Below are positions 42,402-51,161 of a stretch of DNA of 52,163 nt, one piece after another. The first letter of the stretch is position 1. Every line of letters begins with the position of its first letter. This stretch comes from JAVBLV01 sp031553195. GTDB lineage: Bacteria; Bacteroidota; Bacteroidia; Bacteroidales; P3. The stretch spans positions 1-52,163 of the forward strand of contig JAVBLV010000081.1 of the NCBI GenBank assembly GCA_031553195.1, read 5' to 3'. The notes under the pieces are model-generated. The model was not told the origin of the DNA, made no database searches, and was given only the letters and a program-made list of their open reading frames with translations. The position numbers and the translations under genes were made by a program.

Positions 42402-43546
42402 ATAAAACAAATTGCCGGATGACAAAATGTATAGTATTTCTACTTTCTTGGATAATCTGTTGTTTTTGCGTACATGCTTCAGATAGTCTTCGGATTAGTT
42501 TGATGACGTGTTCTGTTGGCGAGCAATTGTATGCGACTTTTGGACACAGCGCTTTAAGGGTTAACAATCTTAAGACCGGAAAAGACCAGGTATATAATTT
42601 TGGAATGTTCAATCCCAATACCCCATGTTTTCAATTCAGATTCATACAAGGGGAAGCGCAATACCAATTGGGCATACAATCTTTTGATGATTTTTTGCAA
42701 ATCTACCAGGATGAAAACCGTTTGGTAATGGAGCAAGTTTTGGATTTAACTCAAAAAGAAAAGGAAATAATAATAAGACGTTTGGCATTTTTATACTTAC
42801 CCGAAAACCGTTATTACTTTTATAAGTTTGGCACAGATAATTGTACTACTGCTTTGCGAGACTTGATTTTTGACGCCATTTCTTTTGATACAAGTTGCTT
42901 AGAATCTAGAGGGAATACTTTCCGGCAACTGATTAATGAATGTCTGGAAGAGAAACCCTGGTTGCAGTTTGGGGTAAACTTATTATTAGGTTCTAAGTCT
43001 GATAAACGAATTAATGGTTATGAAAGCATGTTCTTGCCGGAACAACTAAGAATGGGATTAAATAAAATAGAGCGAAACGGATATAAATTGGTTGTAGAGG
43101 AAAAAATGTTGAATACCATAGAACAGGACGGCAGCATAAAATATCAGAATATTTTTAGTCCTTTTCTTTTGCTATCTATGTTGTTCCTGTTGACGTTGTT
43201 CTTTTATAAGTCGGAATATTTGAAATCTGTTGTTTTTGCATTTGTTGGAATTCTAGGAATAATAGTATTGATAATAACTCTTTTTACCGAACATAGGGAA
43301 TTAATGAATAATTTTAATTTACTATGGTTTAATCCATTGTATATTGTTTCGTCCATATTGATAAAACAAAAAGATTTACGAAAGCAAAAATTTTTGGCAT
43401 ATTGCAATTTAGTCTTGACACTGATAGCAATTATTTTCTGGATAATAGGAATTCAGTCCTATCAGTGGACTTTTATTCCATTGATACTTTTGTTGAGTGT
43501 TTATAATATGCAAATTATCAAAAGGAAAACAAATGTAATAATATAA
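42398..43546 (+). CDS. DUF4105 membrane protein
   Basis: The 382-residue protein has a signal peptide or N-terminal anchor (MTKCIVFLLSWIICCFCVHA, from residue 8). The periplasmic DUF4105 domain follows with LMTCSVGEQLYATFGHSALR, VYNFGMFN and YYFYKFGTDNCTTALRDLIF; the Cys/His pattern recalls NlpC/P60-like papain folds (FGHSALR His, DNCTT Cys), so a peptidase or acyltransferase activity is possible. Four or five membrane segments fill the last 130 residues. Start ATG at 42398 overlaps the preceding stop (ATGA), while an inner ATG at 42419 would also leave a good signal. Function unknown. Confidence 0.85.
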   Translation: MNKTNCRMTKCIVFLLSWIICCFCVHASDSLRISLMTCSVGEQLYATFGHSALRVNNLKTGKDQVYNFGMFNPNTPCFQFRFIQGEAQYQLGIQSFDDFLQIYQDENRLVMEQVLDLTQKEKEIIIRRLAFLYLPENRYYFYKFGTDNCTTALRDLIFDAISFDTSCLESRGNTFRQLINECLEEKPWLQFGVNLLLGSKSDKRINGYESMFLPEQLRMGLNKIERNGYKLVVEEKMLNTIEQDGSIKYQNIFSPFLLLSMLFLLTLFFYKSEYLKSVVFAFVGILGIIVLIITLFTEHRELMNNFNLLWFNPLYIVSSILIKQKDLRKQKFLAYCNLVLTLIAIIFWIIGIQSYQWTFIPLILLLSVYNMQIIKRKTNVII

Positions 43547-43575
43547 CAGTTGTAATCAGCGTAAAATATGAAAAA

Positions 43576-44097
43576 ATGAATATTCAAGCGGATTTTATCT
43601 TGCGTGAATGGAAGTTGACGGATGTTGTTTCTTTGTCTCAACAAGCCAATAATATTAATATTTGGAACAATGTGCGGGACCATTTCCCACATCCTTATAC
43701 AGAAGCTGATGCAGAGCAATTTATCAAAATGGTAATAGAGAATCCTAAACCTGTTACAGATTTTGCAATTATAGTAGACGATAAGTCAGTTGGAGGAATT
43801 GGTCTTGTATTACAACAAGATGTGGAAAGAATTACTGTAGAATTGGGTTATTGGTTAGGCGAAGAATATTGGGGACAGGGGATTATGACCGAGGCAGTTA
43901 AAAGAATGACGAAATATGCATTCGATAATTTCCCTGTTGTAAAAATTTTTGCGCCGGTTTATGACTTTAATATTGCTTCGCAGAAAGTATTACAAAAAGC
44001 CGGCTTTGAATGTGAAGCCATTCTGAAAAAGGCATCTATTAAAAATGAAAAAATTATTGATTTGCATTATCATAGTTTGATTAAGAATGAAAACTAA
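43576..44097 (+). CDS. GNAT acetyltransferase (RimJ/RimL-like)
   Basis: The 173-residue protein has the RimJ/RimL pattern: FILREWKLTDVVSL at the start, VELGYWLGEEYWGQGIMTEA (motif A for acetyl-CoA) and FDFNIASQKVLQKAGFE-like block NIASQKVLQKAGFECEAILK near the C terminus. These enzymes acetylate protein N termini or small amines. It stands 29 bases after the DUF4105 gene and 16 before the next gene on the same strand, so may be part of one operon. Specific acceptor unknown. Confidence 0.88.
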   Translation: MNIQADFILREWKLTDVVSLSQQANNINIWNNVRDHFPHPYTEADAEQFIKMVIENPKPVTDFAIIVDDKSVGGIGLVLQQDVERITVELGYWLGEEYWGQGIMTEAVKRMTKYAFDNFPVVKIFAPVYDFNIASQKVLQKAGFECEAILKKASIKNEKIIDLHYHSLIKNEN

Positions 44098-44113
44098 AAA
44101 TGAATAATGAAAA

Positions 44114-44476
44114 ATGATGAAAAAAGTACTTGAAACGAAGACTTATGCTTTTGCCATTCGTATTGTGCGGTTAGTTCAATATCTACAGAATGAAAAGAAA
44201 GAGTTTGTTTTGAGTAAGCAAGTTTTACGCAGCGGAACTTGTATTGGCGCTATGACACATGAATCAGAGTTTGCACAAAGTAAAGCCGATTTTGTGAATA
44301 AATTGAGCATCGCTCTAAAAGAAGCTAATGAAACTACTTATTGGGTTCAATTATTAAAAGATACGGATTATCTGAAAGAATCGGAATCAGAAAATTTATT
44401 AAAAGATATAGCAGAAATAATATCGCTACTTGTAGCCAGTATAAAAACAGCGAAGAAAACGAATAATGATAAATGA
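44114..44476 (+). CDS. Four-helix-bundle (S23/IVP-like) protein
   Basis: The 120-residue protein matches the small family named after proteins encoded in 23S rRNA intervening sequences: ETKTYAFAIRIVRLVQYL, VLSKQVLRSGTCIGAMTHES and KADFVNKLSIALKEANETTYW form three recognisable helices, with a fourth at the C terminus. No rRNA gene is nearby, so this is a stand-alone copy, as is common in Bacteroidota. Such proteins may bind nucleic acid but their role is unknown. Start could be either of two adjacent ATGs (44114, 44117). Confidence 0.85.
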   Translation: MMKKVLETKTYAFAIRIVRLVQYLQNEKKEFVLSKQVLRSGTCIGAMTHESEFAQSKADFVNKLSIALKEANETTYWVQLLKDTDYLKESESENLLKDIAEIISLLVASIKTAKKTNNDK

Positions 44477-44520
44477 AAAATTTAATGCGTCAGTCGATCT
44501 TTCATTTTTAATTTAAAACT

Positions 44521-44892
44521 ATGTTCAAAGATTTTCTATTAGTCTTTTTAGGCGGGGGATTGGGAAGCGTGGCGCGTTTTGGGGTTGCCCGATGGTTGTC
44601 GCAATTGGCAATGGCTGTTTTTCCATTTGCGGCCATGGGTGTAAACATTGTAGGCTCTTTATTTATTGGTTTCTTTTTAGGATTTTCATTTATTTCAGAA
44701 AAGAGTTCCTACATAGCTTTGTTGACCATTGGTTTTTGCGGTGGATTTACAACTTTTTCGGCTTTTTCGTGGGAAAATTTCAATTTACTGAGACAAGGCG
44801 ATGTGCTTTTGTTTTTTGTATATGTTTTATTAAGTATAGTTTTTTGCTTATTTGCTACTTGGGCCGGATATTCGATAGGAAAGATAATATAA
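44521..44892 (+). CDS. crcB: Fluoride channel CrcB/Fluc
   Basis: The 123-residue protein has four membrane segments and the Fluc signatures GGGLGSVARFGVARW, MGVNIVGSLFIGF and GFCGGFTTFSAFSWE (TTFSxF with the ion-path Phe residues). It forms dual-topology dimers that export fluoride passively through the inner membrane. Single-gene form of normal length. I see no fluoride riboswitch in the short leader after the preceding gene. RAYT-related repeats begin two bases after its stop codon. Confidence 0.95.
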   Translation: MFKDFLLVFLGGGLGSVARFGVARWLSQLAMAVFPFAAMGVNIVGSLFIGFFLGFSFISEKSSYIALLTIGFCGGFTTFSAFSWENFNLLRQGDVLLFFVYVLLSIVFCLFATWAGYSIGKII

Positions 44893-44893
44893 C

Positions 44894-44985
44894 GTACAGA
44901 CATTGTAATATAATGTACAGACGTTGTAATATAATGTACAGACGTTGTAATATAATGTACAGACGTTGTATTACAACGTCTGTAC
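44894..44985. repeat. 21-bp tandem repeats ending in a perfect REP-like palindrome
   Basis: Three 21-bp units (44894, 44915, 44936) follow GTACAGACGTTGTAATATAA plus T; the first has CATT instead of CGTT. The fourth copy leads into a perfect palindrome at 44957-44985 with 14-bp arms (GTACAGACGTTGTA and complement) and a single central T. It lies 18 bases before the RAYT gene and is related to the palindrome inside that gene, as expected for a REP partner of a RAYT. Confidence 0.88.
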
Positions 44986-45003
44986 GGAATAAATAAAAAA
45001 AAT

Positions 45004-45561
45004 ATGCCCGAAAAATTCCAAAATAAATATCGCATTCCGTCTGCACGATGCCCGTATTGGGATTATCGGAACAATGGCGCGTACTTTATAACCATTTGTA
45101 CAAAAAAACGGCAACATTATTTTGGCGAAATAAAAAATGGAATCATGCAATTAAATGATATGGGAACAATGGCGGAACAGTATTGGTTTGAAATACCCAA
45201 CCATTTTCCGACCATTGAATTGGGAAATTTTGGGGTAATGCCGAACCATATTCATGGGGTTTTGATAATATCATCCGCATCCGTAGAGACGTTGCATTGC
45301 AACGTCTCTACGGATGCGGATGCGGATACGGAAAAAAACGAACAAATGTCCCGAATATCGCCGAAACCAGGATCCATATCAACCATTATTCGGTCATATA
45401 AATCAGTGGTAACCAAAAATATACGATTAAATTTACATGCTGATTTTGAATGGCAATCACGATTTCACGACCATATTATTCGTGATAACCAATCATTCGA
45501 ACGAATACAGAATTACATATTAAATAATCCAAAAAATTGGAATAATGATACATTTAGATAA
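45004..45561 (+). CDS. REP-associated tyrosine transposase (RAYT)
   Basis: The 185-residue protein belongs to the Y1/HUH transposase-like RAYT group (IS200-related). The N-terminal block NNGAYFITICTKKRQHYFG is typical, VMPNHIHGVLI carries the HUH metal site, and IIRSYKSVVTK holds the likely catalytic Tyr. The C-terminal block FHDHIIRDNQSFERIQNYIL is also conserved. RAYTs act on REP palindromes; a matching palindrome lies 18 bases upstream and others lie within and just after the gene. About residues 91-107 (SVETLHCNVSTDADADTEK) are encoded by the internal palindrome, an in-frame insertion between the HUH and Tyr blocks. Its end overlaps the next gene by 17 bases. Confidence 0.9.
   Translation: MPEKFQNKYRIPSARCPYWDYRNNGAYFITICTKKRQHYFGEIKNGIMQLNDMGTMAEQYWFEIPNHFPTIELGNFGVMPNHIHGVLIISSASVETLHCNVSTDADADTEKNEQMSRISPKPGSISTIIRSYKSVVTKNIRLNLHADFEWQSRFHDHIIRDNQSFERIQNYILNNPKNWNNDTFR
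45272..45322. repeat. Perfect 51-nt palindrome inside the RAYT gene
   Basis: Arms of 25 bases (starting CATCCGCATCCGTAGAGACG) pair perfectly around a single T. The core GTAGAGACGTTGCA corresponds to GTACAGACGTTGTA of the upstream palindrome; the two differences (C/G at position 4 and T/C at position 13) are matched in the opposite arm, so the fold is preserved in both. Confidence 0.92.
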
Positions 45562-48500
45562 AGGCGTTACATTGCAACGTCTCAACAACAATTACCGCGT
45601 AGGAATCGATGTCGGTTCCACAACTATAAAAATGGTGTTTCTGGATGAACACAACAACATTGTTTTTTCCGACTATCGGCGTCATCATGCCGATGTCGAC
45701 CGTAATCTGTTGAAGATGTTTATGTCGGCTTACCGGAAATTAGGCGATTGCCGCATGGATATTATCCTAACTGGTTCTGTCGGTATGGGCTTTGCTGAAC
45801 GTTTTGGTATCGATTTTGTGCAAGAAGTCGTAGCTTCAGTAGAATTGATCCGTTCCAAGTTTCCTGAAATCAAAACTTTTATTGATATAGGCGGCGAAGA
45901 TGCCAAAATGATTTTTTTCGAAAAAGAACATTCGCCGGACATTCGTATGAACGGAAGTTGTGCCGGTGGAACAGGCGCTTTTATTGATCAAATGGCTAGC
46001 TTGTTAGGCGTTGAAGTCAATGAACTCAGCCGTTTAGCCGACGAAGCCGAAAATATTTATCCCATGGCTTCGCGTTGCGGCGTGTTTTCCAAGACAGATA
46101 TTCAAAACCTTATTAGTCGGAATGTAAGTAAAAAAGACATTGCCGCTTCGGTTTTTCATGCTGTTGCCTTACAGGTAATTTCTTCGCTTTCGAGAGGGTA
46201 TGATGTGATGCCCAAAGTCTTTTTCTGTGGCGGTCCATTTGCCTTTATTCCCGCTTTGCGAAAGTCATTTATGAAATTACTTTCGCTTTCGCCCGAAGAC
46301 TGCGTTTTCCACGAAAATGCCCAGATTGTTCCGGCTTGGGGTTGCGCCATTATGCCACGTACGGGCAAACAAAAATTGCACGAACTTAGAAAGATGCTCA
46401 AAGCTGCGCAGAAGATGGAACCCATTCCGACTGATTTGAGTTCGCGTTTGCCCAAGATTTTCTTGGATAAAGAAGATTTTAACAATTGGAAATCAGAGAA
46501 AAATGTACATATCGTACAACGCCGATCATTGGATGACATAAACGAGAATACAACTTGCTTTTTAGGCGTTGATTCCGGTTCCACTACCACAAAAATTGTA
46601 CTGATTGACGAACAAGAACGCGTTCTTTTCGATTATTATACACGCAACGAAGGCGATCCTTTACAATCGTTTGTCAATGGACTAAAAATCTTGCAGAAAC
46701 AACTTTCAGAAGAGGGGAAACATTTGAATATTAGGGGAAGCGCCGTTACCGGTTATGGCGAGAATCTGCTGAAAGCGGCTTTCAATCTTGATTTTGGAAT
46801 GATTGAAACCATTGCGCACTATTTGGCGGCGCGCAAAATTTCGCCTGATGTATCATTTATTCTCGATATTGGCGGACAGGACATGAAAGCCACTTTTATC
46901 GAGAATGGATCTATTAAGAGACTGGAAATCAATGAAGCTTGTTCATCCGGCTGTGGTTCTTTTATTGAAGGATTTGCCAATATGTTGAATTTTCCTGTGG
47001 CAGAATTCGCTCAAATGGCTTGTTTGGCCGAAAACCCTTGCGATTTGGGAACCCGTTGCACCGTTTTTATGAATTCGAAAGTGAAACAGGCCATGCGTGA
47101 AGGCGCTGAAATAGCTGATATTGCTGCCGGATTGGCGTATTCTGTGGTGAAAAACTGCTTATATAAAGTGTTGAAACTCAAAGATACCAAAGAACTCGGC
47201 GACCATATTGTGGTGCAGGGCGGAACTTTCCGTAATTTGTCGGTGGTTCGCGCTTTGGAAAAGCTTAGTGGATGTATGGTTTCATTTTCTGACATGCCCG
47301 AACTCATGGGCGCTTTCGGCGCGGCTTTGTATGCCAAGGAATGCGTTGCTACAGCCAAATCCGTTTCTTTAGATAATATCATTGATTCCCAAAAATTTGA
47401 AACTGATTTTACCCAATGCGAAGGCTGTGAAAACAATTGTTATGTGAAAGTTTTCCGTTTTTCGAATGGGAATAATTATTATTCAGGTAATAAGTGCGAA
47501 AAAATTTTTTCCAACAAAGCCGAAGGATTTGAAAAAGGCGGCAATATTTACAAAGATAAATATGCTTCTTTGTTTGGTAATCGTAAATCGCTGGAAAAGA
47601 ATAAATCAAAACTCACAATCGGCATTCCGCGCGGTTTGAATATGTATGAAAATTATCCTTTCTGGTATACTTTGCTGACCGAAAGCGGGATTCGCGTAGT
47701 ATTGTCGAATGCTTCCACTAACAAGTTGTACGAAAAAGGATTGAATAGCGTGATGTCCGACAATATTTGTTTTCCGGCCAAACTCATGCATGGTCATGTC
47801 ATAGATTTGGTAGAAAGGAAGGTGGACAGGATTTTGTTCCCTTACGTCATTTTCGAACAAAAGGAAGATAAAACTTCGATTAATAGCTTCAATTGCCCTG
47901 TGGTAGCGGGTTATGCCGACGTGTTGCGCGGCGCTATGAGTACCGAAGAAAAATACGGCATTCCGATTGATTCGCCTTCTATTGCGTTTAACAATGAAAA
48001 ATTGCTGTTTACGGCTTGTAAAAAATATTTGGAAAATTTAGGTGTAGAAAAGTTCCTGATTAAGAATGCTTTCGCAAAAGCGTTGAAATCTCAGCAAAAC
48101 CATTTCCTGACTGTTTCGTCCAAAGCTAAAGAAATGGTGGAACAGGCCAAACGCAACAACCGTATGGTGGTTCTGTTAGCCGGGCGTCCTTACCATGCCG
48201 ACCCTTTGGTGCAACACAAAATTTCAGATTGTATTGCCGACATGGGAGTAGATGTGATTTCCGAAGATCTGGTGCGCTTTTCCGAAGAAGCCAACCGCAC
48301 TTTCGGCGATATTCAATCGGTAAGTCAATGGGCATACCCCAACCGGATTTTCAAAGCAGCCGCTTTTGTCGCCAATAGCACGGATAATATTCATTATGTG
48401 CAGCTAACGTCTTTCGGTTGCGGCCCCGACGCTTTTATTATGGATGAAGTAAGCGATATCCTTAAAAGTAAGGGTAAAACGCTAACTACTTTAAAGATAG

Positions 48501-49849
48501 ATGATGTAAATAATATTGGTTCCTTGCGTTTGAGAATTCGTTCCATGGTTGAAAGTTTGCAATTTGGCGACCACGAACGTGTAGAAATGCCAATGGTAAA
48601 AACCCCGGCTTTTATGCCGAAAGACCGTCACCGTAAGATTATTGCGCCTTATTTTGCCGAAGGTTATTCTGAAATGTTGCCTTCTTTATTTAAGTTGATG
48701 GATATTGATCTGGAAGTGCTTCCGGTTGGAAATGCCGAATCGGTGGCTGAGGGTTTGAAATATGCCAACAATGAAATATGTTATCCGGCAACTTTGGTTG
48801 TGGGCGATATTATAAAAGCCTTGAAATCGGGTAAATACGATCGAAATGGAATTGCCGTAGCCATTACTCAAACAGGCGGACAATGCCGCGCCACTAATTA
48901 TATTGCTACGATTAAAAAAGCCATGATTTCTGCGGGTTATAGCGATATTCCTGTAGTTTCGGTCGCCTTTGGAAGCGATATGCTTAACGATCAACCCGGA
49001 TTTAAATTGAATTGGCGTAAATCAATGATTATGGCGTTTTTTGGTTTGCTTTACGCCGATTGTTTGACCAAGTTTTATTACGCCGCTTTACCTCGCGAAC
49101 GAGAAAAAGGATTAGCTGAAAAATTACGGTATAAATACATCGATCTGGCGAATCCATATATTGAGGCCAAAAACCGTAAAGCTTTATATAAATTATTGGA
49201 ACAAGCCGCCGAAGAATTCAATCAAGCTGTGATTCCGAATGATAAAATTCCGGTAATTGGCGTAGTGGGTGAAATCTATGTAAAATACAATTCCTTTAGC
49301 CATAAAAATGTACTGCAATGGTTGTCGGAACAAGGAGTAGAAGTGATAGCGCCTTCGTTGTATAATTTTTTCCTGAGCGCATTCCCTAGTCATGAAGCCC
49401 GTCGTAAAAACAATCTTTCTGATACTGGTTTACCTTTGTGGATCAGTGATATATTGTACAAAATCGTATATAGTTATGTGAAAAAATTTAACAAGATTGG
49501 TTCTAAGTTTCGTTATTATCGTCCGTTTGCCGAATTGTATCATGATGCCGAATTGGCTTCAAAAATCATCAATCTTTCGGCGCAATTTGGCGAAGGTTGG
49601 TTGATTCCCGCCGAATTGGCCAGCTTTGCCGAACAAGGCGTTTACGACGCGGTAAGTCTGCAACCTTTCGGCTGTATTGCTAATCATGTAATCTCAAAAG
49701 GCATTGAAAAACAAGTCAAAAAAGTTTATCCTGGTATGCAAATGCTCTTCCTCGACTTCGACGGCGACAGTTCCGAAGCCAATGTGTTAAACCGTTTGCA
49801 CTTTATGGTGAAAAATGCGAAGGACAGGGTGAAAGCAGTTGAAAGTTGA
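45545..49849 (+). CDS. Double acyl-CoA dehydratase activase / HgdB-like fusion protein
   Basis: The 1434-residue protein fuses two activase (BadF/BcrA, ASKHA-fold ATPase) domains with dehydratase-like domains. Domain 1 (about 17-270) has VGIDVGSTTIKMVFLD and NGSCAGGTGAF with a bridging-cluster Cys; domain 2 (about 340-590) has LGVDSGSTTTKIVLID and EACSSGCGSFIEGF. CEGCENNCYVKV near residue 625 may bind an Fe-S cluster. DUF2229 (IGIPRGLNMYENYPFW) and HgdB-like blocks (GRPYHADPLVQHKISD, EICYPATLVVGD, TQTGGQCRATNY) follow. These proteins couple ATP hydrolysis to low-potential electron transfer; the substrate of this fused type is unknown. The family start is near NNYRVGIDVG; the first 15 or so codons overlap the RAYT end and a REP-like palindrome. 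Confidence 0.88.
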   Translation: MIHLDKGVTLQRLNNNYRVGIDVGSTTIKMVFLDEHNNIVFSDYRRHHADVDRNLLKMFMSAYRKLGDCRMDIILTGSVGMGFAERFGIDFVQEVVASVELIRSKFPEIKTFIDIGGEDAKMIFFEKEHSPDIRMNGSCAGGTGAFIDQMASLLGVEVNELSRLADEAENIYPMASRCGVFSKTDIQNLISRNVSKKDIAASVFHAVALQVISSLSRGYDVMPKVFFCGGPFAFIPALRKSFMKLLSLSPEDCVFHENAQIVPAWGCAIMPRTGKQKLHELRKMLKAAQKMEPIPTDLSSRLPKIFLDKEDFNNWKSEKNVHIVQRRSLDDINENTTCFLGVDSGSTTTKIVLIDEQERVLFDYYTRNEGDPLQSFVNGLKILQKQLSEEGKHLNIRGSAVTGYGENLLKAAFNLDFGMIETIAHYLAARKISPDVSFILDIGGQDMKATFIENGSIKRLEINEACSSGCGSFIEGFANMLNFPVAEFAQMACLAENPCDLGTRCTVFMNSKVKQAMREGAEIADIAAGLAYSVVKNCLYKVLKLKDTKELGDHIVVQGGTFRNLSVVRALEKLSGCMVSFSDMPELMGAFGAALYAKECVATAKSVSLDNIIDSQKFETDFTQCEGCENNCYVKVFRFSNGNNYYSGNKCEKIFSNKAEGFEKGGNIYKDKYASLFGNRKSLEKNKSKLTIGIPRGLNMYENYPFWYTLLTESGIRVVLSNASTNKLYEKGLNSVMSDNICFPAKLMHGHVIDLVERKVDRILFPYVIFEQKEDKTSINSFNCPVVAGYADVLRGAMSTEEKYGIPIDSPSIAFNNEKLLFTACKKYLENLGVEKFLIKNAFAKALKSQQNHFLTVSSKAKEMVEQAKRNNRMVVLLAGRPYHADPLVQHKISDCIADMGVDVISEDLVRFSEEANRTFGDIQSVSQWAYPNRIFKAAAFVANSTDNIHYVQLTSFGCGPDAFIMDEVSDILKSKGKTLTTLKIDDVNNIGSLRLRIRSMVESLQFGDHERVEMPMVKTPAFMPKDRHRKIIAPYFAEGYSEMLPSLFKLMDIDLEVLPVGNAESVAEGLKYANNEICYPATLVVGDIIKALKSGKYDRNGIAVAITQTGGQCRATNYIATIKKAMISAGYSDIPVVSVAFGSDMLNDQPGFKLNWRKSMIMAFFGLLYADCLTKFYYAALPREREKGLAEKLRYKYIDLANPYIEAKNRKALYKLLEQAAEEFNQAVIPNDKIPVIGVVGEIYVKYNSFSHKNVLQWLSEQGVEVIAPSLYNFFLSAFPSHEARRKNNLSDTGLPLWISDILYKIVYSYVKKFNKIGSKFRYYRPFAELYHDAELASKIINLSAQFGEGWLIPAELASFAEQGVYDAVSLQPFGCIANHVISKGIEKQVKKVYPGMQMLFLDFDGDSSEANVLNRLHFMVKNAKDRVKAVES
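45563..45583. repeat. Degenerate REP-like palindrome at the activase 5' end
   Basis: GGCGTTACATTGCAACGTCTC resembles the core of the palindrome inside the RAYT gene; two mismatches break the left arm. It encodes GVTLQRL in the N terminus of the activase protein. Confidence 0.7.
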
Positions 49850-50207
49850 GAGTGGAGAATGGAAAGTGATTTTAGGAATGATGCAAAAAAAAATAGTTAG
49901 TGATTTTTGGATTTAAAAGCGAGGTATAGCTTTGGCAATTTTTTAAAAGTTGCCAAGTTTACAAATATACCCAAAAGTACTTCAGAACGAGACGATTAAA
50001 AATTCAAATAGCTGAAATATAGAATTATAAAAAATGATGGGCAAAAACAAAATGAAACAAAAAGCATACTTGGGTTAGCAAGCCGTTAACGCTCTAATAT
50101 GCCAAAATGAATTTTTATCATAGCGTTTTTCAGTATTTTACATCATTTTTCGCTTTGTGGTTTGAAGATTAAGAAATAACTTTATTAATCTCCAAAACTA
50201 CAAAAAA
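49850..50207. other. Intergenic stretch without a recognised gene
   Basis: AT-rich, with no supported coding frame. TTGGCAA (49932-49938) and TTGCCAA (49950-49956) form a small hairpin about 80 bases after the activase stop that could act as a weak terminator; no T-tract follows. Nothing else recognised. Confidence 0.5.
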
Positions 50208-50303
50208 ATGGAAACAAAAAAGAGCGCTTTTGCCTTGTTTTTTTACATCAACAAGACTTGCAAAGACAAAGACGGACGCTTTCCGGTTTATTTGGATCAA
50301 TGA
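50208..50303 (+). pseudogene. Truncated tyrosine recombinase (integrase) N-terminal fragment
   Basis: A 31-codon frame reads METKKSAFALFFYINKTC then KDKDGRFPVYLDQ and stops. The start and the F-Y-I-N..K-D-G-R-x-P-V-Y pattern resemble the N terminus of Bacteroidota mobile-element integrases, which continue with L-R-I/V-T; here the match ends at YL and a stop follows. The catalytic domain is absent, so it is a remnant. Confidence 0.6.
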
Positions 50304-50410
50304 ATAATCCTTGTGGAGCGCCAAAATAGTTAAGTAAAAATATTAAAGATCGAAAGAGGGTGAAGAGAGGAATAACGGCCTACCATTACGATAGAGACAT
50401 TAAAAATTAT

Positions 50411-50516
50411 AAGGCTGTTCAAAAAGTTTTTTTAACATTAATTCGGGTACCATATCCAAGATTGAATGCAAATATTCAATTCTAAGGAACGAATAATTAC
50501 CTTTTTGCACAGCCTC
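50411..50516. mobile_element. ~106-bp element with 15-bp terminal inverted repeats
   Basis: AGGCTGTTCAAAAAG (50412-50426) at the left and CTTTTTGCACAGCCT (50501-50515) at the right are inverted copies with one mismatch. Between them ATTGAAT and ATTCAAT form a small inner stem. The ends resemble those of common insertion sequences, and the interior carries no gene, as in a MITE or IS remnant. Confidence 0.65.
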
Positions 50517-50531
50517 AACCAAAATAATGGA

Positions 50532-50822
50532 TCAGTGTAAAAATAGGCAAAGATAATTTCTCTCTATTCTTTTTGGAGCCTCAAAAAAATCAAAAACGGC
50601 TTGAGGATTTAAACGCGCTCCGCCTATCGGCTCCGCTTGAACGGAAAATCCTCGCAAAGATATGCTACGCATGACGTTTGACGCGCTAACGCAGTCTGAA
50701 TAAAGCAAAGCCAATAATGGCCTACCACAGGTAGCGTTAAGAAAAATCATTAGTGGAGGCGCTAAAACAAAATTCTGTTCGAAACTTTTTCTCTTACAAT
50801 ATATCCGACGAATGAGTTCCAA
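50532..50822 (-). other. Possible small ORF or conserved repeat of unknown status
   Basis: A 96-codon frame on the minus strand reads through ATCGRPLLALLYSDCVSASN and LRGFSVQAEPIGGARLNPQA. Base composition is higher in G+C than the flanks and the sequence includes several short inverted blocks (CTCCGCCTATCGG, CGGCTCCGCTTG). I recall similar predicted proteins in Bacteroidota as unsupported entries, so it may be a non-coding repeat that happens to lack stops. No signal peptide or known motif. Confidence 0.35.
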
Positions 50823-50849
50823 CCCAAACGAATTCTATCGTTTACCAAC

Positions 50850-51053
50850 CTTTGGATTTTTAATCCAAAGTGGTTGAGTTTTTAACCCATTTAATCCCTA
50901 ACTCCGCTACAAATTAGGGTGACTATTTGTAATCAACTGTTTAATAGCGGTTTATAAATCTCGTAAACACCCTATCGTTTCACGTTTATGTTTTTACAAT
51001 TAGTTATAAATAAGTACATTACGTGATAAGCAACCTAAAACATTGCGGAGTTA
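50850..51053. repeat. Hairpin and spaced inverted repeat upstream of the barrel gene
   Basis: CTTTGGATT (50850-50858) pairs with AATCCAAAG (50862-50870) in a tight hairpin. TAACTCCGC (50899-50907) and GCGGAGTTA (51045-51053) are exact inverted copies 137 bases apart. They could mark ends of a mobile segment or be chance; no gene lies between them. No promoter consensus was found in the rest of the gap up to 51161. Confidence 0.4.
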
Positions 51054-51161
51054 GAGTTTAATATCTCCTTATTTTACCTGCCCGGTAAACTAAATTGTCA
51101 AATAATTGTTAATATTAAAGTCATGTAATAAACACCATATTAAAATAAACATTCTAAAAAA

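Noticed and set aside
44477..44520. Fluoride riboswitch before crcB
   Set aside because: The leader is only 44 bases and lacks the pseudoknot-forming sequences of the crcB motif.
44894..44985. CRISPR or iteron/origin repeats
   Set aside because: The 21-bp units are directly abutting without spacers, and they match one arm of the RAYT-type palindrome next to the transposase gene.
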